A stretch of 64,000 nucleotides of DNA from Sphingomonas sp. IC-11. GTDB taxonomy: Bacteria > Pseudomonadota > Alphaproteobacteria > Sphingomonadales > Sphingomonadaceae. Position 1 is the stretch's first letter. Each line of letters begins with the position of its first letter. The position numbers and the translations under genes were made by a program. This document shows positions 28,301 to 36,115 of the stretch, in pieces. The DNA lies in the NCBI RefSeq assembly GCF_021043365.1, contig NZ_JAJNDU010000001.1, positions 830,164 to 894,163 of the forward strand. Reading direction: 5' to 3'. The notes beneath the pieces are model-generated. The model searched no databases, was not told the DNA's origin, and saw only the letters and a list, made by a program, of their open reading frames with translations.

Positions 28301-28436
28301 GGGCCACATGGTGCTGTTTGCGCTGCGGCCGTTCTGGCGGTGGCAGACGCAGGGCAGCTACATGCTCGGCTTCAACGCCATCCTGAACTGGGATCACCTG
28401 AGCGCCGGCGCGCCTGCCGGTGCGGGAACGGACTGA
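25389..28436 (+). CDS. Secreted M14 metallopeptidase with GATase-like C-terminal domain
   Basis: A 1015-residue exported protein. After a signal (ALAATMLGGAVAIAQ, about 34-48) comes a Pro-Ala linker. The M14 carboxypeptidase domain follows: zinc ligands His210 and Glu213 in HSPE, substrate-binding Asn-Arg in HDNNRDG (about 284-290), and the third zinc ligand in VLHDLHEAQ (His317 likely). The region from about 650 to 850 looks like a class I glutamine amidotransferase-like fold without clear catalytic residues (VAEGGTLIGDGSTVEML). It would trim peptides in the periplasm. ATGs at 25389, 25398 and 25401 are all possible; a G run lies among them. Confidence 0.88.
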   Translation: MGGMMGLRLFNQGRVRPATGNVRKRAGIAVRAGALAATMLGGAVAIAQTVPAPAPAPAPSAPRLPSAAQPLTQPQDAEYGRLIDQHLVDKRFTTELVDHMPLSDTVPSPLKFFGRIPGTPGELTYAADIHRYYRELARTSKRVKYMTLGTTEEGREQVVLAIADEATLASLDEHKAKLAALGDPRRTDARQAAEIIKTAKPIYWVTSGIHSPETGGPEMLIELAYRLAVEDTPFIRDIREKMITFITPVVEVDGREKMVDTYYYGKKTGKPKPPLVYWGKYVAHDNNRDGLGQYLKLTQNITNGLLDWHPTVLHDLHEAQSYLYTSTGTGPYNPSLDPIQSNEWWLLAETEVLEMTKRGVPGVWTYGFYDGWVPNYLFWIAHTHNSFGRFYEVQSYGPDIQNDLKLASTVTSKEWYRPNPPLPSVNWGPRNNTNIQQSALLIAMNRVANDGAQYLENYWTKSRNAIETGQRTGEINAWVVPAQQHAPKNAADMVNMLRKQGVEVTTATQAFTAGGVSVAPGDYVIRADQPYRTLLDMYLSVQTYPTSNPRPYDDTGWTMQYMHNVELKTIKDTAVFSQQLAPVTADVSPRGGVSGEGSTIVFNHNGDNALVSLRFKLKGQRMLAAEAPFEINGKRYAAGSFILPSANRATVAAIAEALGVQGEAVSGVPNVATHMLTAPRIGYVHSWLRTQDEGWWRAALDHYGIPYDYFADTTLKAQNLRGKYDVLIYPTVANNAKDQFVGVPMNGSDKIPYKKSALTPNLGALDSAEDIRGGIGGAGLDALKRFVAEGGTLIGDGSTVEMLAEFGVAPNVSVSKPSELYNKGAIMRGMIADQSSPIVYGYDGKQLPIYFSQSPVLNVSRGGGRMGYFDPNGPGVKLAQNTTPNAAPAPVSPWPGAEAAAASAPKNEVDPSSPFGSREPASRSSGAEPTQLPRVVMNFPAKANDILLSGMLSGGEALTGKPLVVDVPHGRGHMVLFALRPFWRWQTQGSYMLGFNAILNWDHLSAGAPAGAGTD
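25539..25562 (+). repeat. Tandem hexamer repeat coding for a Pro-Ala linker
   Basis: Four head-to-tail units of CCGGCA (last one CCGGCT) inside the peptidase gene, directly after the signal peptide. It encodes PAPAPAPA. Units of six keep the frame, so copy-number change would only alter linker length. Confidence 0.7.
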
Positions 28437-28465
28437 AACTTCAACACAGGCGAGGGGTCGCAACG

Positions 28466-28687
28466 ATGGAAATGAACATCGTCCCGTCCGGGGCAAAGGC
28501 GGGCATGCGCCCCGTCAATGAACGGGCAGTGGCGTTGATGAAGCGCGAGATGATCGGGCAGACCGACGAGCTGCTGATGCGGCAGTTCGGCATCAGCTAC
28601 AACACCTGGCGCAAGGTGCGCGAGGGCCAGCCGATCCGCCGTTCCGTGGCCGATCGGCTGGAAAGTCGGCTCGCGCGATCAAGCTGA
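28466..28687 (+). CDS. Small HTH-like protein of unknown function
   Basis: A 73-residue protein with GAGGGG eight bases before its ATG, lying 29 bases after the peptidase stop and 140 bases before the transferase gene. Its second half (LLMRQFGISYNTWRKVREGQ, then PIRRSVADRLESRLARS) reads like a helix-turn-helix: one helix, the GIS turn, a recognition helix with W-R-K, and a closing basic helix. It has no signal peptide or membrane segment, so it should be cytoplasmic and may bind DNA. I do not recognise the family. Its steady place between secreted-enzyme genes suggests a local regulator. Confidence 0.65.
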   Translation: MEMNIVPSGAKAGMRPVNERAVALMKREMIGQTDELLMRQFGISYNTWRKVREGQPIRRSVADRLESRLARSS

Positions 28688-28788
28688 ACCCCGTCGGTGG
28701 CGGCGGGCATCGTGGCTGCGGATCGAGGCAGGGCAGCAGGTGACCGGCGCCTTGATCCGGATCGGTGACGATGTGGCGCTTGTCCTGT

Positions 28789-28809
28789 CCTTGTTTTGCC
28801 GCAACAAGG
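28789..28809. promoter_or_regulatory. 21-bp palindrome upstream of the transferase gene
   Basis: CCTTGTT-N7-AACAAGG, a perfect 7-bp inverted repeat, ends 18 bases before the transferase ATG. It could be an operator (perhaps for the small HTH-like protein encoded just upstream) or an RNA hairpin ahead of the ribosome site GGAG at about 28820. Confidence 0.5.
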
Positions 28810-28827
28810 GTCTGAAAATAGGAGCCT

Positions 28828-30717
28828 ATGATGCGCCGTCGGACCTTTGTCGCCACTTTGCCTGCGCTTGCGATGGCGCCAGCCCTGGCCCGGGCACAAC
28901 AAGGCGCGGCCGGCGGGGCGCAGGGCACCGAAGGACCGGGACAAGGCGGTGCCCCCCAACCGGCGACCGCCAAAGGTGCGGCGTTGCCGGGCCATTGGGC
29001 GGCCGGCGAGGACCGGTTTATCCGGCCTGACGTTCACGCCGGCGATCGTCCGGTGGGGGCAAGCTTCGCCTCCCGCACTGCAGTCTACGGCCTGAACGGC
29101 GCAGTGGGCACGGCGCATCCGATGGCGACGCAGGCTGGCATCGACATTCTTAAGCGTGGCGGATCGGCCGTTGACGCGGCTATCGCCACCAACGCCTGCC
29201 TCGGCCTGCTGGAGCCGACCGCCAACGGTATCGGCGGCGACATCTATGCGATGATCTGGGACCCCAGGCAGAAGAAGGTGGTGGGGATGGCCGGGTCGGG
29301 CGCCAGCCCGCGCGGCCTGTCGCTGGAAACGGTGCGCGGACGGGCGAAGAACGGGGCGCTGCCGCCGCTCGGCGCGATCACCGTTTCGGTGCCGGGGACG
29401 GTCGACGGCTGGTGGACCATGCACCAGCGCTACGGGAGGCTACCCTGGGCGACGCTGTTCGAACCGGCGATTGCCATGGCCGAGGCGGGGACGCCGGTGC
29501 CCGACATCATCGCTTTTTACATCCGCCGCAGCATGGCCAATTTCGCGCGCCCCGGGAATGGCGTGGAGGAAACCGCCAACGCGCTGAAGACCTGGGGCAT
29601 GGCAGACGGCAAGGGGCCAGCGGCGGGGCAGGTGTTTCGCAATCCCGATCTCGCCCGGACGTATCGCGCGATCGCCAAGGGCGGGCGCGACGCTTTCTAT
29701 TCGGGCGAGATCGCGCGGACGATCGACCGCTATTTCAAGCGGATCGGCGGCTGGCTGCGGTACGAGGATCTGGCGGCCCACCATTCGGAATGGATCGAGC
29801 CGAGCCGCACCGATTATCGCGGCACCACCGTTCATGCGCTTGGCGCCAATACGCAGGGCATCGCCACGTTGCAGATGCTCAACATCCTCGAGCATTTCGA
29901 CCTGAAGGGCGCAGGGTTCCAGTCCGCGCTGTCCATCCACCTTCAGGCCGAAGCGAAGCGGCTCGCTTATGAGGATCGGGCGCGCTTCTACGGCGATCCG
30001 AAGTTCTCCAAGGTGCCGGTCGAGTGGCTGATTTCCAAGGAATATGCCGCCCAGCGCGCGAAGCTGATCCGGCCTGATCGCCTGCTCACCCCAATTTATC
30101 CGGGGCAGGCGCCGAGCCAGGGTGACACGACCTATTTCTCGTGCGCCGACAAGGACGGAATGATGGTGTCGCTGATCCAGTCCAATTTCCGCGGCATGGG
30201 ATCGGGGCTGGTGGCTGATGGTCTGGGCTTCATGTTCCAGGATCGCGGTCAGCTGTTCAGCCTGAAGGACGGGCACCCCAATGTCTATGCGCCCGGCAAG
30301 CGGCCGTTCCAGACGATCATTCCGGGCTTTGCCACGCGCGGCAATGATCCGTGGATGAGCTTTGGCGTGATGGGCGGCGACATGCAGCCGCAAGGACAGA
30401 CGCAGATCATCGTCAACCGGGTGGACTATGGGCTGGAGATCCAGTCCGCCGGCGATGCGCCGCGTTGGCACCACGAGGGATCGTCGCAGTCGATGGGCGA
30501 GGATGATCCCGATCTGGGGCCGACCGGCCGACTGCGATTGGAGAGCGGGGTACCGATGGAGACGCGCAAGCGGCTGGCGGAACTGGGCTGGAAGCTGGGC
30601 GACCCGGATGGCGGCTTTGGCCGGTACGAATGCGTGGAGCACCGCATGGATGGGGCGACGCGGGTCTATGCGGCGGCCAGCGAAATGCGCGCCGATGGGT
30701 GTGCTCTGGCTTATTGA
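28828..30717 (+). CDS. Gamma-glutamyltransferase family protein
   Basis: A 629-residue exported Ntn-hydrolase. The N-terminus MMRRRTFVATLPALAMAPALARAQ looks like a Tat-type signal (R-R-x-F). The family region begins at AHPMATQAGIDILKRGGSAVDAAIA; the self-cleavage site is GDTTYFS with Thr435 as the likely nucleophile. Two features differ from classical enzymes: TTYFS instead of TTHYS, and NGIGGDIYAMIW in place of GIGGGGF, while the usual RExAP substrate motif is not seen. It is therefore closer to YwrD-like members whose substrate is uncertain. It could act on gamma-glutamyl peptides in the periplasm. Confidence 0.88.
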   Translation: MMRRRTFVATLPALAMAPALARAQQGAAGGAQGTEGPGQGGAPQPATAKGAALPGHWAAGEDRFIRPDVHAGDRPVGASFASRTAVYGLNGAVGTAHPMATQAGIDILKRGGSAVDAAIATNACLGLLEPTANGIGGDIYAMIWDPRQKKVVGMAGSGASPRGLSLETVRGRAKNGALPPLGAITVSVPGTVDGWWTMHQRYGRLPWATLFEPAIAMAEAGTPVPDIIAFYIRRSMANFARPGNGVEETANALKTWGMADGKGPAAGQVFRNPDLARTYRAIAKGGRDAFYSGEIARTIDRYFKRIGGWLRYEDLAAHHSEWIEPSRTDYRGTTVHALGANTQGIATLQMLNILEHFDLKGAGFQSALSIHLQAEAKRLAYEDRARFYGDPKFSKVPVEWLISKEYAAQRAKLIRPDRLLTPIYPGQAPSQGDTTYFSCADKDGMMVSLIQSNFRGMGSGLVADGLGFMFQDRGQLFSLKDGHPNVYAPGKRPFQTIIPGFATRGNDPWMSFGVMGGDMQPQGQTQIIVNRVDYGLEIQSAGDAPRWHHEGSSQSMGEDDPDLGPTGRLRLESGVPMETRKRLAELGWKLGDPDGGFGRYECVEHRMDGATRVYAAASEMRADGCALAY

Positions 30718-30730
30718 TCGGGCCGGCGCG

Positions 30731-30760
30731 GCGCCCGCGCTCAACGGGGGTAGCGGGCGC
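30731..30760. terminator. Hairpin between convergent ggt-like and truA genes
   Basis: GCGCCCGC (30731-30738) pairs with GCGGGCGC (30753-30760); the 14-base loop holds the truA stop codon. It has no T run. In the gap between convergent genes it may act for both directions. Confidence 0.35.
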
Positions 30761-31484
30761 CCATGAAGAACAGGCCGTCCGGCGGGGCGTTCAGTCCCAG
30801 CCGCGAGCGGTCCGCGGCGCGCAGGGCGTCGCCCATGTCGGCAACCGTCCAGCGGCCGAGCCCGACCAATGCCAGGCAGCCGACCATCGAGCGCACCTGA
30901 TGGTGGAGGAAGGAGCGCGCCTCCGCGACGACCGACAGGTGATCGCCGCTGCGCGTCACGTCCAGCACGTCGAGCGACTTGAGCGGGCTGGCCGATTGGC
31001 AATGGACCGAGCGGAAGGTGGTGAAATCGTGCTTGCCGACGAGGAGCTGCGCCGCCTCGTGCATGGCGGCGGCATCGAGCGGCTGCGCGACTTGCCAGGC
31101 CAGGCCCTTCTCCCAGGTGAGCGGAGCCCGGCGATTGATGATGCGATATTCGTAGAACCGGCCGACGCAGGAGAAGCGCGCGTGCCAATCGCCGGGCACC
31201 TCCTCGCAAGCAAGAATGGCCACCGGGTTTGGCCGCAGGCGAGCGTTCAATGCCTCGCCAAGGCGAAAGGCGGTGATCGGCTTGGCAATGTCGACATGCG
31301 CGCGCATCGCCGTGGCGTGAACGCCGGCATCGGTGCGACCAGCGGCGTGCACCGCGGTACGCTCCCCCGTTACGGCGAAGGCGGCATCCTCGATCGCTTG
31401 CTGAACGCTGGGGCCATGATCCTGCCGCTGCCACCCCATGAAGGGGCGGCCGTCATATTCCACCGTCAGCGCGAAACGCGTCAC
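30741..31484 (-). CDS. truA: tRNA pseudouridine synthase A
   Basis: A 247-residue TruA that makes pseudouridine at positions 38-40 of the tRNA anticodon arm. It has [18 protein letters not shown] at the start and GRTDAGVHA at about 49-57, whose Asp is catalytic, plus FEYRI-type and [11 protein letters not shown] motifs. It starts with GTG, whose bases overlap the TGA of fmt (GTGA at 31481-31484), so fmt and truA are coupled. Length is normal for the family. Confidence 0.95.
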   Translation of the reverse strand: MTRFALTVEYDGRPFMGWQRQDHGPSVQQAIEDAAFAVTGERTAVHAAGRTDAGVHATAMRAHVDIAKPITAFRLGEALNARLRPNPVAILACEEVPGDWHARFSCVGRFYEYRIINRRAPLTWEKGLAWQVAQPLDAAAMHEAAQLLVGKHDFTTFRSVHCQSASPLKSLDVLDVTRSGDHLSVVAEARSFLHHQVRSMVGCLALVGLGRWTVADMGDALRAADRSRLGLNAPPDGLFFMGARYPR

Positions 31485-32386
31485 AGGCGGGCGCCGGACG
31501 GAATGGGGAAGCCGCGCAGCAGATCGGCGACGGTCATGACGCCGCGGCCGGCGCGCTGAACCGAGGTGGGGCGGATCGCGCCGCTGGCGCAGCGGATGGT
31601 GAGGTGATCGTCAATGACCTCGCCGGGCTCGCCCGTGGTCGCCGGACAAACCTCGGCTGACAGGACGCGAAGGCGCTCGCCATTCACCTCAACCCAGGCG
31701 CCGGGCGGGTTGAAAGCGCGGATCTGGCGCTCCGCCGCAGTCGCCTCCTGCGCGAAATCGAGGCGCAGTTCGTCCTTGGCAATCTTCGCCGCATAAGTGA
31801 CGCCGTCCTCCGGCTGCGGCGTCGCGGGGTGACCGTCGAGATCAGCCAGCACCTGCACCATCAGCCGAGCGCCGAGATCGGCGAGTTCCCGCGTCAACTC
31901 GCCCGCCGTCTTGCCAGCGACCGGGGTGCGTCCTTCCAGGCGGACGGGGCCGGTATCGAGCCCGGCCTCCATTTGCATGATGCCGACGCCGGTTTCCTCG
32001 TCGCCAGCCAGGATGGCGCGCTGAATCGGGGCAGCGCCGCGCCACCGCGGGAGGAGCGAGCCGTGGATGTTAAGGCAGCCGTAGCGCGGGGCATCGAGGA
32101 CGGGGCGGGGCAGGATCAGGCCATAAGCCGCCACCACCGCGACATCAGCGCCGAGCGCGGCGAAGGCCTGCTGCTCATCCGCACCCTTCAGCGACACGGG
32201 GGTCCGCACCTCGATGCCGAGCGCCTCGGCGCGCTGATGCACGGGCGAGGGCACCAGAGCGCGACCACGGCGGCCGCCCGGTCGGGGCGGCTGGCTGTAG
32301 GCCGCGACGATCTCATGCCCGGCGGCGACCAGCGCGTCCAGCGCAGGCACGGCAAAGTCAGGCGTTCCCATGAAGACGATCCGCAT
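31481..32386 (-). CDS. fmt: Methionyl-tRNA formyltransferase
   Basis: A 301-residue enzyme that formylates initiator Met-tRNA using 10-formyl-THF. It begins [19 protein letters not shown] and carries the active-site Asn-His-Ser-Leu-Leu-P-type motif as [19 protein letters not shown]. The C-terminal tRNA-binding domain follows FNPPGAWVE. The ATG at 32386 is set by family alignment; the frame extends upstream without meaning. First gene of the fmt-truA operon, back to back with recR. Confidence 0.95.
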   Translation of the reverse strand: MRIVFMGTPDFAVPALDALVAAGHEIVAAYSQPPRPGGRRGRALVPSPVHQRAEALGIEVRTPVSLKGADEQQAFAALGADVAVVAAYGLILPRPVLDAPRYGCLNIHGSLLPRWRGAAPIQRAILAGDEETGVGIMQMEAGLDTGPVRLEGRTPVAGKTAGELTRELADLGARLMVQVLADLDGHPATPQPEDGVTYAAKIAKDELRLDFAQEATAAERQIRAFNPPGAWVEVNGERLRVLSAEVCPATTGEPGEVIDDHLTIRCASGAIRPTSVQRAGRGVMTVADLLRGFPIPSGARL

Positions 32387-32442
32387 GGGGCGCGCTTCAA
32401 CGCGCTGGCGCGGGCGGGCGCAACCCCCTATCTGTTCCGGCG

Positions 32443-33039
32443 ATGGCATCGCAGGAGATCGAGGCGCTGACGGGCGCGCTGGCGCGGCTGCCCGGCCTGG
32501 GCCCACGATCGGCTCGCCGGGCCGTGTTGCACCTGATGAAGAAGCGCGAGGGTGCGCTCGTCCCGCTGCTCGCCGCCTTGCAGGCAGTGGAGGAGCGGCT
32601 TGCCACGTGTTCCACCTGCGGCAACGTGGACACGACCGACCCCTGCGCGATCTGCGCCGATCAGCGCCGGGACGCGCGGGCATTGTGCGTGGTGGAGGAA
32701 GTTGCCGACCTGTGGGCGCTCGATCGATCGCGCCTGTTTCCGGGGCGCTTTCACGTGCTGGGCGGGCGGCTTTCGGCGCTGGAGGGAGTGCGGCCGGAGG
32801 ATCTGGCGATCGACGCGCTGGTGCAGCGGATCGAAGCGGGCGGTATCGACGAAGTGGTGCTGGCGATGAATGCCACGCTGGAGGGGCAGACGACCGCGCA
32901 TTACATCGCAGAGCGGCTGGAGCGGTTTCCGGTGAGGATCACGCAATTGGCGCACGGCCTACCGGTGGGCGGCGAACTCGATTACCTCGACGAGGGGACA
33001 CTGGCGCAGGCGCTGCGTGCCCGCCGCCCGGTGGCGTGA
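32443..33039 (+). CDS. recR: Recombination protein RecR
   Basis: A 198-residue RecR, partner of RecO and RecF in loading RecA at gaps. It shows the N-terminal HhH ([20 protein letters not shown]), the four-Cys zinc finger ([16 protein letters not shown], about 56-71) and the Toprim domain ([15 protein letters not shown] ... FHVLGGRLS ... [19 protein letters not shown]). Length fits. It is followed 57 bases later by def on the same strand. Confidence 0.96.
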   Translation: MASQEIEALTGALARLPGLGPRSARRAVLHLMKKREGALVPLLAALQAVEERLATCSTCGNVDTTDPCAICADQRRDARALCVVEEVADLWALDRSRLFPGRFHVLGGRLSALEGVRPEDLAIDALVQRIEAGGIDEVVLAMNATLEGQTTAHYIAERLERFPVRITQLAHGLPVGGELDYLDEGTLAQALRARRPVA

Positions 33040-33096
33040 CAAGCGCGCGGAGCGGAGCGGCTTGATTCGACGCGGTCACGCCAATATCTGCTCGCA

Positions 33097-33645
33097 ATGG
33101 CCGTTCTTCCCATCGTCGAGATTCCCGATCCCCGCCTTCGCCTGATGTGCGAACCCGTCGACGCGATCGACGACGAGGTGCGTCAGCTTTCCACCGACAT
33201 GATCGAGACGATGTACGCGGCGCGCGGCATCGGTCTTGCGGCGATCCAGGTGGGTGTAGCCCGCCGCGTCGTCGTGATCGACCTTCAGGAGCGTGAGACC
33301 GAGGAGCCCGTCGAAGAGGCGGAGGCGCCCGAGGCGGTTCGCGATCCCAAGACGTATATCAATCCGGAGATCCTGTGGGTTTCCGACGAGACCTCCCGAT
33401 ATCAGGAGGGCTGCCTTTCGATCCCGGAGCAATATGCCGAGGTGGAGCGCCCCGCACGTTGCCGCGTGGCGTGGATGGACCTGGACGGTCAGCGGCATGA
33501 GGAGGAGATGGGCGGTCTGCTCGCCACCTGCATGCAGCACGAGATCGACCATCTGAACGGCGTACTCTTCATTGACCATATCACGCGCCTGAAGCGCGAC
33601 ATGCTGCTGAAGAAGCTGGCCAAGGCGCGCAAGAGCGCCGCCTGA
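33097..33645 (+). CDS. def: Peptide deformylase
   Basis: A 182-residue peptide deformylase that removes the formyl group from new proteins. All three motifs are present: GIGLAAIQVG, EGCLSIP and QHEIDHLNG, giving the metal ligands Cys and two His and the catalytic Glu. An acidic insert (ETEEPVEEAEAPEAV, about residues 67-81) precedes the second motif, a loop that varies in alphaproteobacteria. It faces the same way as recR, while its functional partner fmt lies on the other strand. Confidence 0.95.
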   Translation: MAVLPIVEIPDPRLRLMCEPVDAIDDEVRQLSTDMIETMYAARGIGLAAIQVGVARRVVVIDLQERETEEPVEEAEAPEAVRDPKTYINPEILWVSDETSRYQEGCLSIPEQYAEVERPARCRVAWMDLDGQRHEEEMGGLLATCMQHEIDHLNGVLFIDHITRLKRDMLLKKLAKARKSAA

Positions 33646-33707
33646 GATCGCTTGCCCCGCGACGTTGCGGGGGCTAGGTTCGCGCTTCGTTCTCGTGAGG
33701 AGGAAGC

Positions 33708-35087
33708 GTGGAGCCGATTGCCGCATTGTTCGTCGTCATCGCCTTGCTGTTGGGCCTGGCCGTCGGCTGGTGGCTTGCGCAGCGCAATGTGGCGGCGATC
33801 CGGGCCGAGCGTGACGCGCGGGCCGAAGAGTTCAAGAAGGCGATCGTCGACCTGGCCGGTGCCGAGGAGCGGGCGCGGGCAGCAGACGCGCTGCGCCAGG
33901 AGCTGACGGCATTGCGCGCCGACCGGGACGCGGTGCGTGCCGATGTGGCGCGTCTGGAGGCGGAAGCGCGTGGCTTCGACGCACGACTGGCCGAAATGCG
34001 CGAGGCGAAGGATGCGCTGGCGGCGCAATTCAGCCAGGTGGGGCAGAAGCTGCTTGCCGACGCGCAGGACCGCTTCCTGCAACGTGCCGACGAGCGCTTC
34101 CGGGAATCGGAACAAGTGGCGGGCGCGAACCTGCGCGCCATGTTGCAGCCGGTCAGCGAGCGGCTCCAGCGGTATGAAGAAGGTGTCGCGAAGGTCGAAG
34201 CGGAGCGGCGCGATGCCTTTGGCGAGTTGCGCGGGCAAATCGAGCAGATGCGCGTCGGCCAGGAAAGCGTGCGCAGCGAAGCCGCCAAGCTGGTCAATGC
34301 GCTGCGCAATGCCCCCAAGGCGCGCGGCCGCTGGGGCGAGCAGCAGCTACGCAACGTGCTGGAAAGCTGCGGCCTGTCCGAACATGCCGATTTCGCAACC
34401 GAAGTTTCGGTGGCGGATGGCGAGGGCGGGCGGCTTCGCCCGGATGTGATCGTGCGGATCCCGGGCGGGAAATCGCTGGTGATCGACGCCAAGGTTTCGC
34501 TCAATGCCTATCAGGACGCGTTTGGCGCGGTGGACGAGGCAGAGCGCGTGTCGGGCCTGACCGCCCATGCCGCGGCCATGCGCGCGCACGTCAACGGTCT
34601 GGGCGCGAAGGCGTATTGGAGCCAGTTCGATGACGCGCCGGATTACGTCATCATGTTCGTGCCGGGCGAGCATTTCCTGTCGGCCGCGCTGGAGCATGAT
34701 CCGGGGCTGTGGGACTATGCCTTCGAGCGCCGGGTGCTGCTGGCAACGCCGACCAACCTCATCGCCATCGCGCGCACGGTCGCAGCGGTGTGGCGGCAGG
34801 AGCTGCTGGCCGAACAGGCGCGGGAAATCGCACAGCTTGGCAAGGATCTGTACGCGCGCTTGTCAGTGATGGGCGGACATGTCGCAAAGCTGGGCAAGAA
34901 CCTCGACACGGCAATGGGAGCGTACAACCAGTTTGTCGGCAGCCTGGAATCGCAGGTGCTGACACAGGCACGCCGGTTCGAGGCGCTGAAAATCGATACG
35001 GCGGGCAAGAGCATCGAGGCGCCACCGGTGAGCGAGCAAAGCGCGCGGCCGCTAACCAAGCTGATCGCAAGCGAGGCGGCGGAATAG
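33708..35087 (+). CDS. rmuC: DNA recombination protein RmuC
   Basis: A 459-residue RmuC: N-terminal membrane anchor (IAALFVVIALLLGLAVGWWLAQ), a long coiled coil (about 30-200) and the conserved nuclease-like domain (NAPKARGRWGEQQLRNVLE, RPDVIVRIPGGKSLVIDAKVSLNAY, PDYVIMFVPGEHFLSAAL). It is thought to limit inversions at short repeats. Start is GTG at 33708 with AGGAGG about six bases before it. Confidence 0.93.
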   Translation: MEPIAALFVVIALLLGLAVGWWLAQRNVAAIRAERDARAEEFKKAIVDLAGAEERARAADALRQELTALRADRDAVRADVARLEAEARGFDARLAEMREAKDALAAQFSQVGQKLLADAQDRFLQRADERFRESEQVAGANLRAMLQPVSERLQRYEEGVAKVEAERRDAFGELRGQIEQMRVGQESVRSEAAKLVNALRNAPKARGRWGEQQLRNVLESCGLSEHADFATEVSVADGEGGRLRPDVIVRIPGGKSLVIDAKVSLNAYQDAFGAVDEAERVSGLTAHAAAMRAHVNGLGAKAYWSQFDDAPDYVIMFVPGEHFLSAALEHDPGLWDYAFERRVLLATPTNLIAIARTVAAVWRQELLAEQAREIAQLGKDLYARLSVMGGHVAKLGKNLDTAMGAYNQFVGSLESQVLTQARRFEALKIDTAGKSIEAPPVSEQSARPLTKLIASEAAE

Positions 35088-35509
35088 CGCACAGCCGGGC
35101 GCGGGTGCTGTTTGCGTGGGCGCGATCAGTAGGCGGGCGCCGCGGGCGCCGGCCTCTTCGTTCACCGGGTGCCTGTCTTCGGTCGCACCGGCTGCACAAT
35201 CGTGGGCGCGCTTGGGATGAGGCGCCGGCCCTCCTGGTCCGACCTCAGTGGTAGAGCATAGCCGCAATCCGTGCGCCCCGGCTACTAAGGCTGCGGCTTA
35301 CTAAACCTCGCCGCGTGCCGAACGTGCCAGAACGCGACGACGGGCGGTTGGGACACGTTTGATTCGGGGCATCTCGGACGGAGATCCGGTCTGCCGGGCG
35401 CGTCGGCGGCCGCGCGCTGAACAGAGTGGCGGGGTCCCGTCATTCCGGCGCAAGTGGGGATGACGGGACCGCGTCGGCGAAGCGGCGGGTTCGTCTAGCC
35501 GCTTCCCGT
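35088..35509. other. Intergenic region between convergent rmuC and eda
   Basis: 422 bases without a supported gene. It holds two adjacent copies of GCGGGCGCC (35133-35150) and a strong palindrome at 35433-35470. A stretch at 35245-35260 resembles a tRNA D-arm but no cloverleaf can be drawn. Confidence 0.45.
35433..35470. repeat. REP-like palindrome / bidirectional terminator candidate
   Basis: GGTCCCGTCAT (35433-35443) and ATGACGGGACC (35460-35470) form a perfect 11-bp stem, and three more pairs (one G-T) continue inward. The CGTCATTCC core is like short dispersed repeats common in sphingomonad genomes (from general knowledge). It sits between convergent genes and could stop transcription from both sides. 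Confidence 0.6.
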
Positions 35510-36115
35510 CTACGGCCGCAGCGCTGCCGCTGCGCGGGCTTTGGCCTCGATGTCCGCCGGGGTGCCGCTCGCAACCCAGCTGCCGCCAACGCAAAGCACC
35601 GGATCGAAGGCCAGCCAGTCGTGGGCACTGGCTTCGGTGATCCCGCCGGTCGGGCAGAAGCGGCATTGGTGGAACGGGGCGGCAAGTGCCTTCAGCGCCT
35701 TCAGCCCGCCCGAGGTTTCCGCGGGGAAGAACTTGAAGTGCGTTAGGCCGAGATCGAGCCCGCGCATGATGTCCCCCGCCGTGGCGACGCCGGGAAGGTA
35801 AGGGATGCCGCTGGCGATGATCGGATCGGCGAGCCGCTCCGTGAGGCCGGGGGAGACGATGAACTCGGCGCCGGCATCCATCACTTCCTGGAACTGCGCC
35901 GTTGATACCACCGTGCCGGCACCGACGATGGCACCCGGCACTTGCTTCATCTCGCGGATGGCATCCAGCGCCGCCGGGGTGCGCAATGTCACCTCCAGCA
36001 CCTTGAGCCCGCCGGCGACAAGCGCTTGCGCGATCGGGCGTGCACTTGCCACGTCATCAATGACGAGCACGGGAATTACTGCGCTGGTCTGCATGATCTC
36101 GCCAATGGTGGTCAT
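35510..36115 (-). CDS. eda: KDPG/KHG aldolase
   Basis: A 201-residue class I aldolase that cleaves 2-keto-3-deoxy-6-phosphogluconate to pyruvate and glyceraldehyde-3-phosphate. Motifs: SAVIPVLVIDD, EVTLRTPAALDAI with the catalytic Glu, GAGTVVS, ISPGLT-like IVSPGLT, LPGVATAGDIM and FKFFPAE, where the lysine forms the Schiff base, then PTGGI. It ends the glucose operon and overlaps glk by ATGA (36112-36115). Confidence 0.95.
   Translation of the reverse strand: MTTIGEIMQTSAVIPVLVIDDVASARPIAQALVAGGLKVLEVTLRTPAALDAIREMKQVPGAIVGAGTVVSTAQFQEVMDAGAEFIVSPGLTERLADPIIASGIPYLPGVATAGDIMRGLDLGLTHFKFFPAETSGGLKALKALAAPFHQCRFCPTGGITEASAHDWLAFDPVLCVGGSWVASGTPADIEAKARAAAALRP

Noticed and set aside
35235..35300. 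Possible tRNA: CTCAGTGGTAGAGCA resembles a D-arm
   Set aside because: The base pair 10-25 fails, no anticodon stem can be drawn and there is no T-arm with TTCGAATCC; taken as chance.
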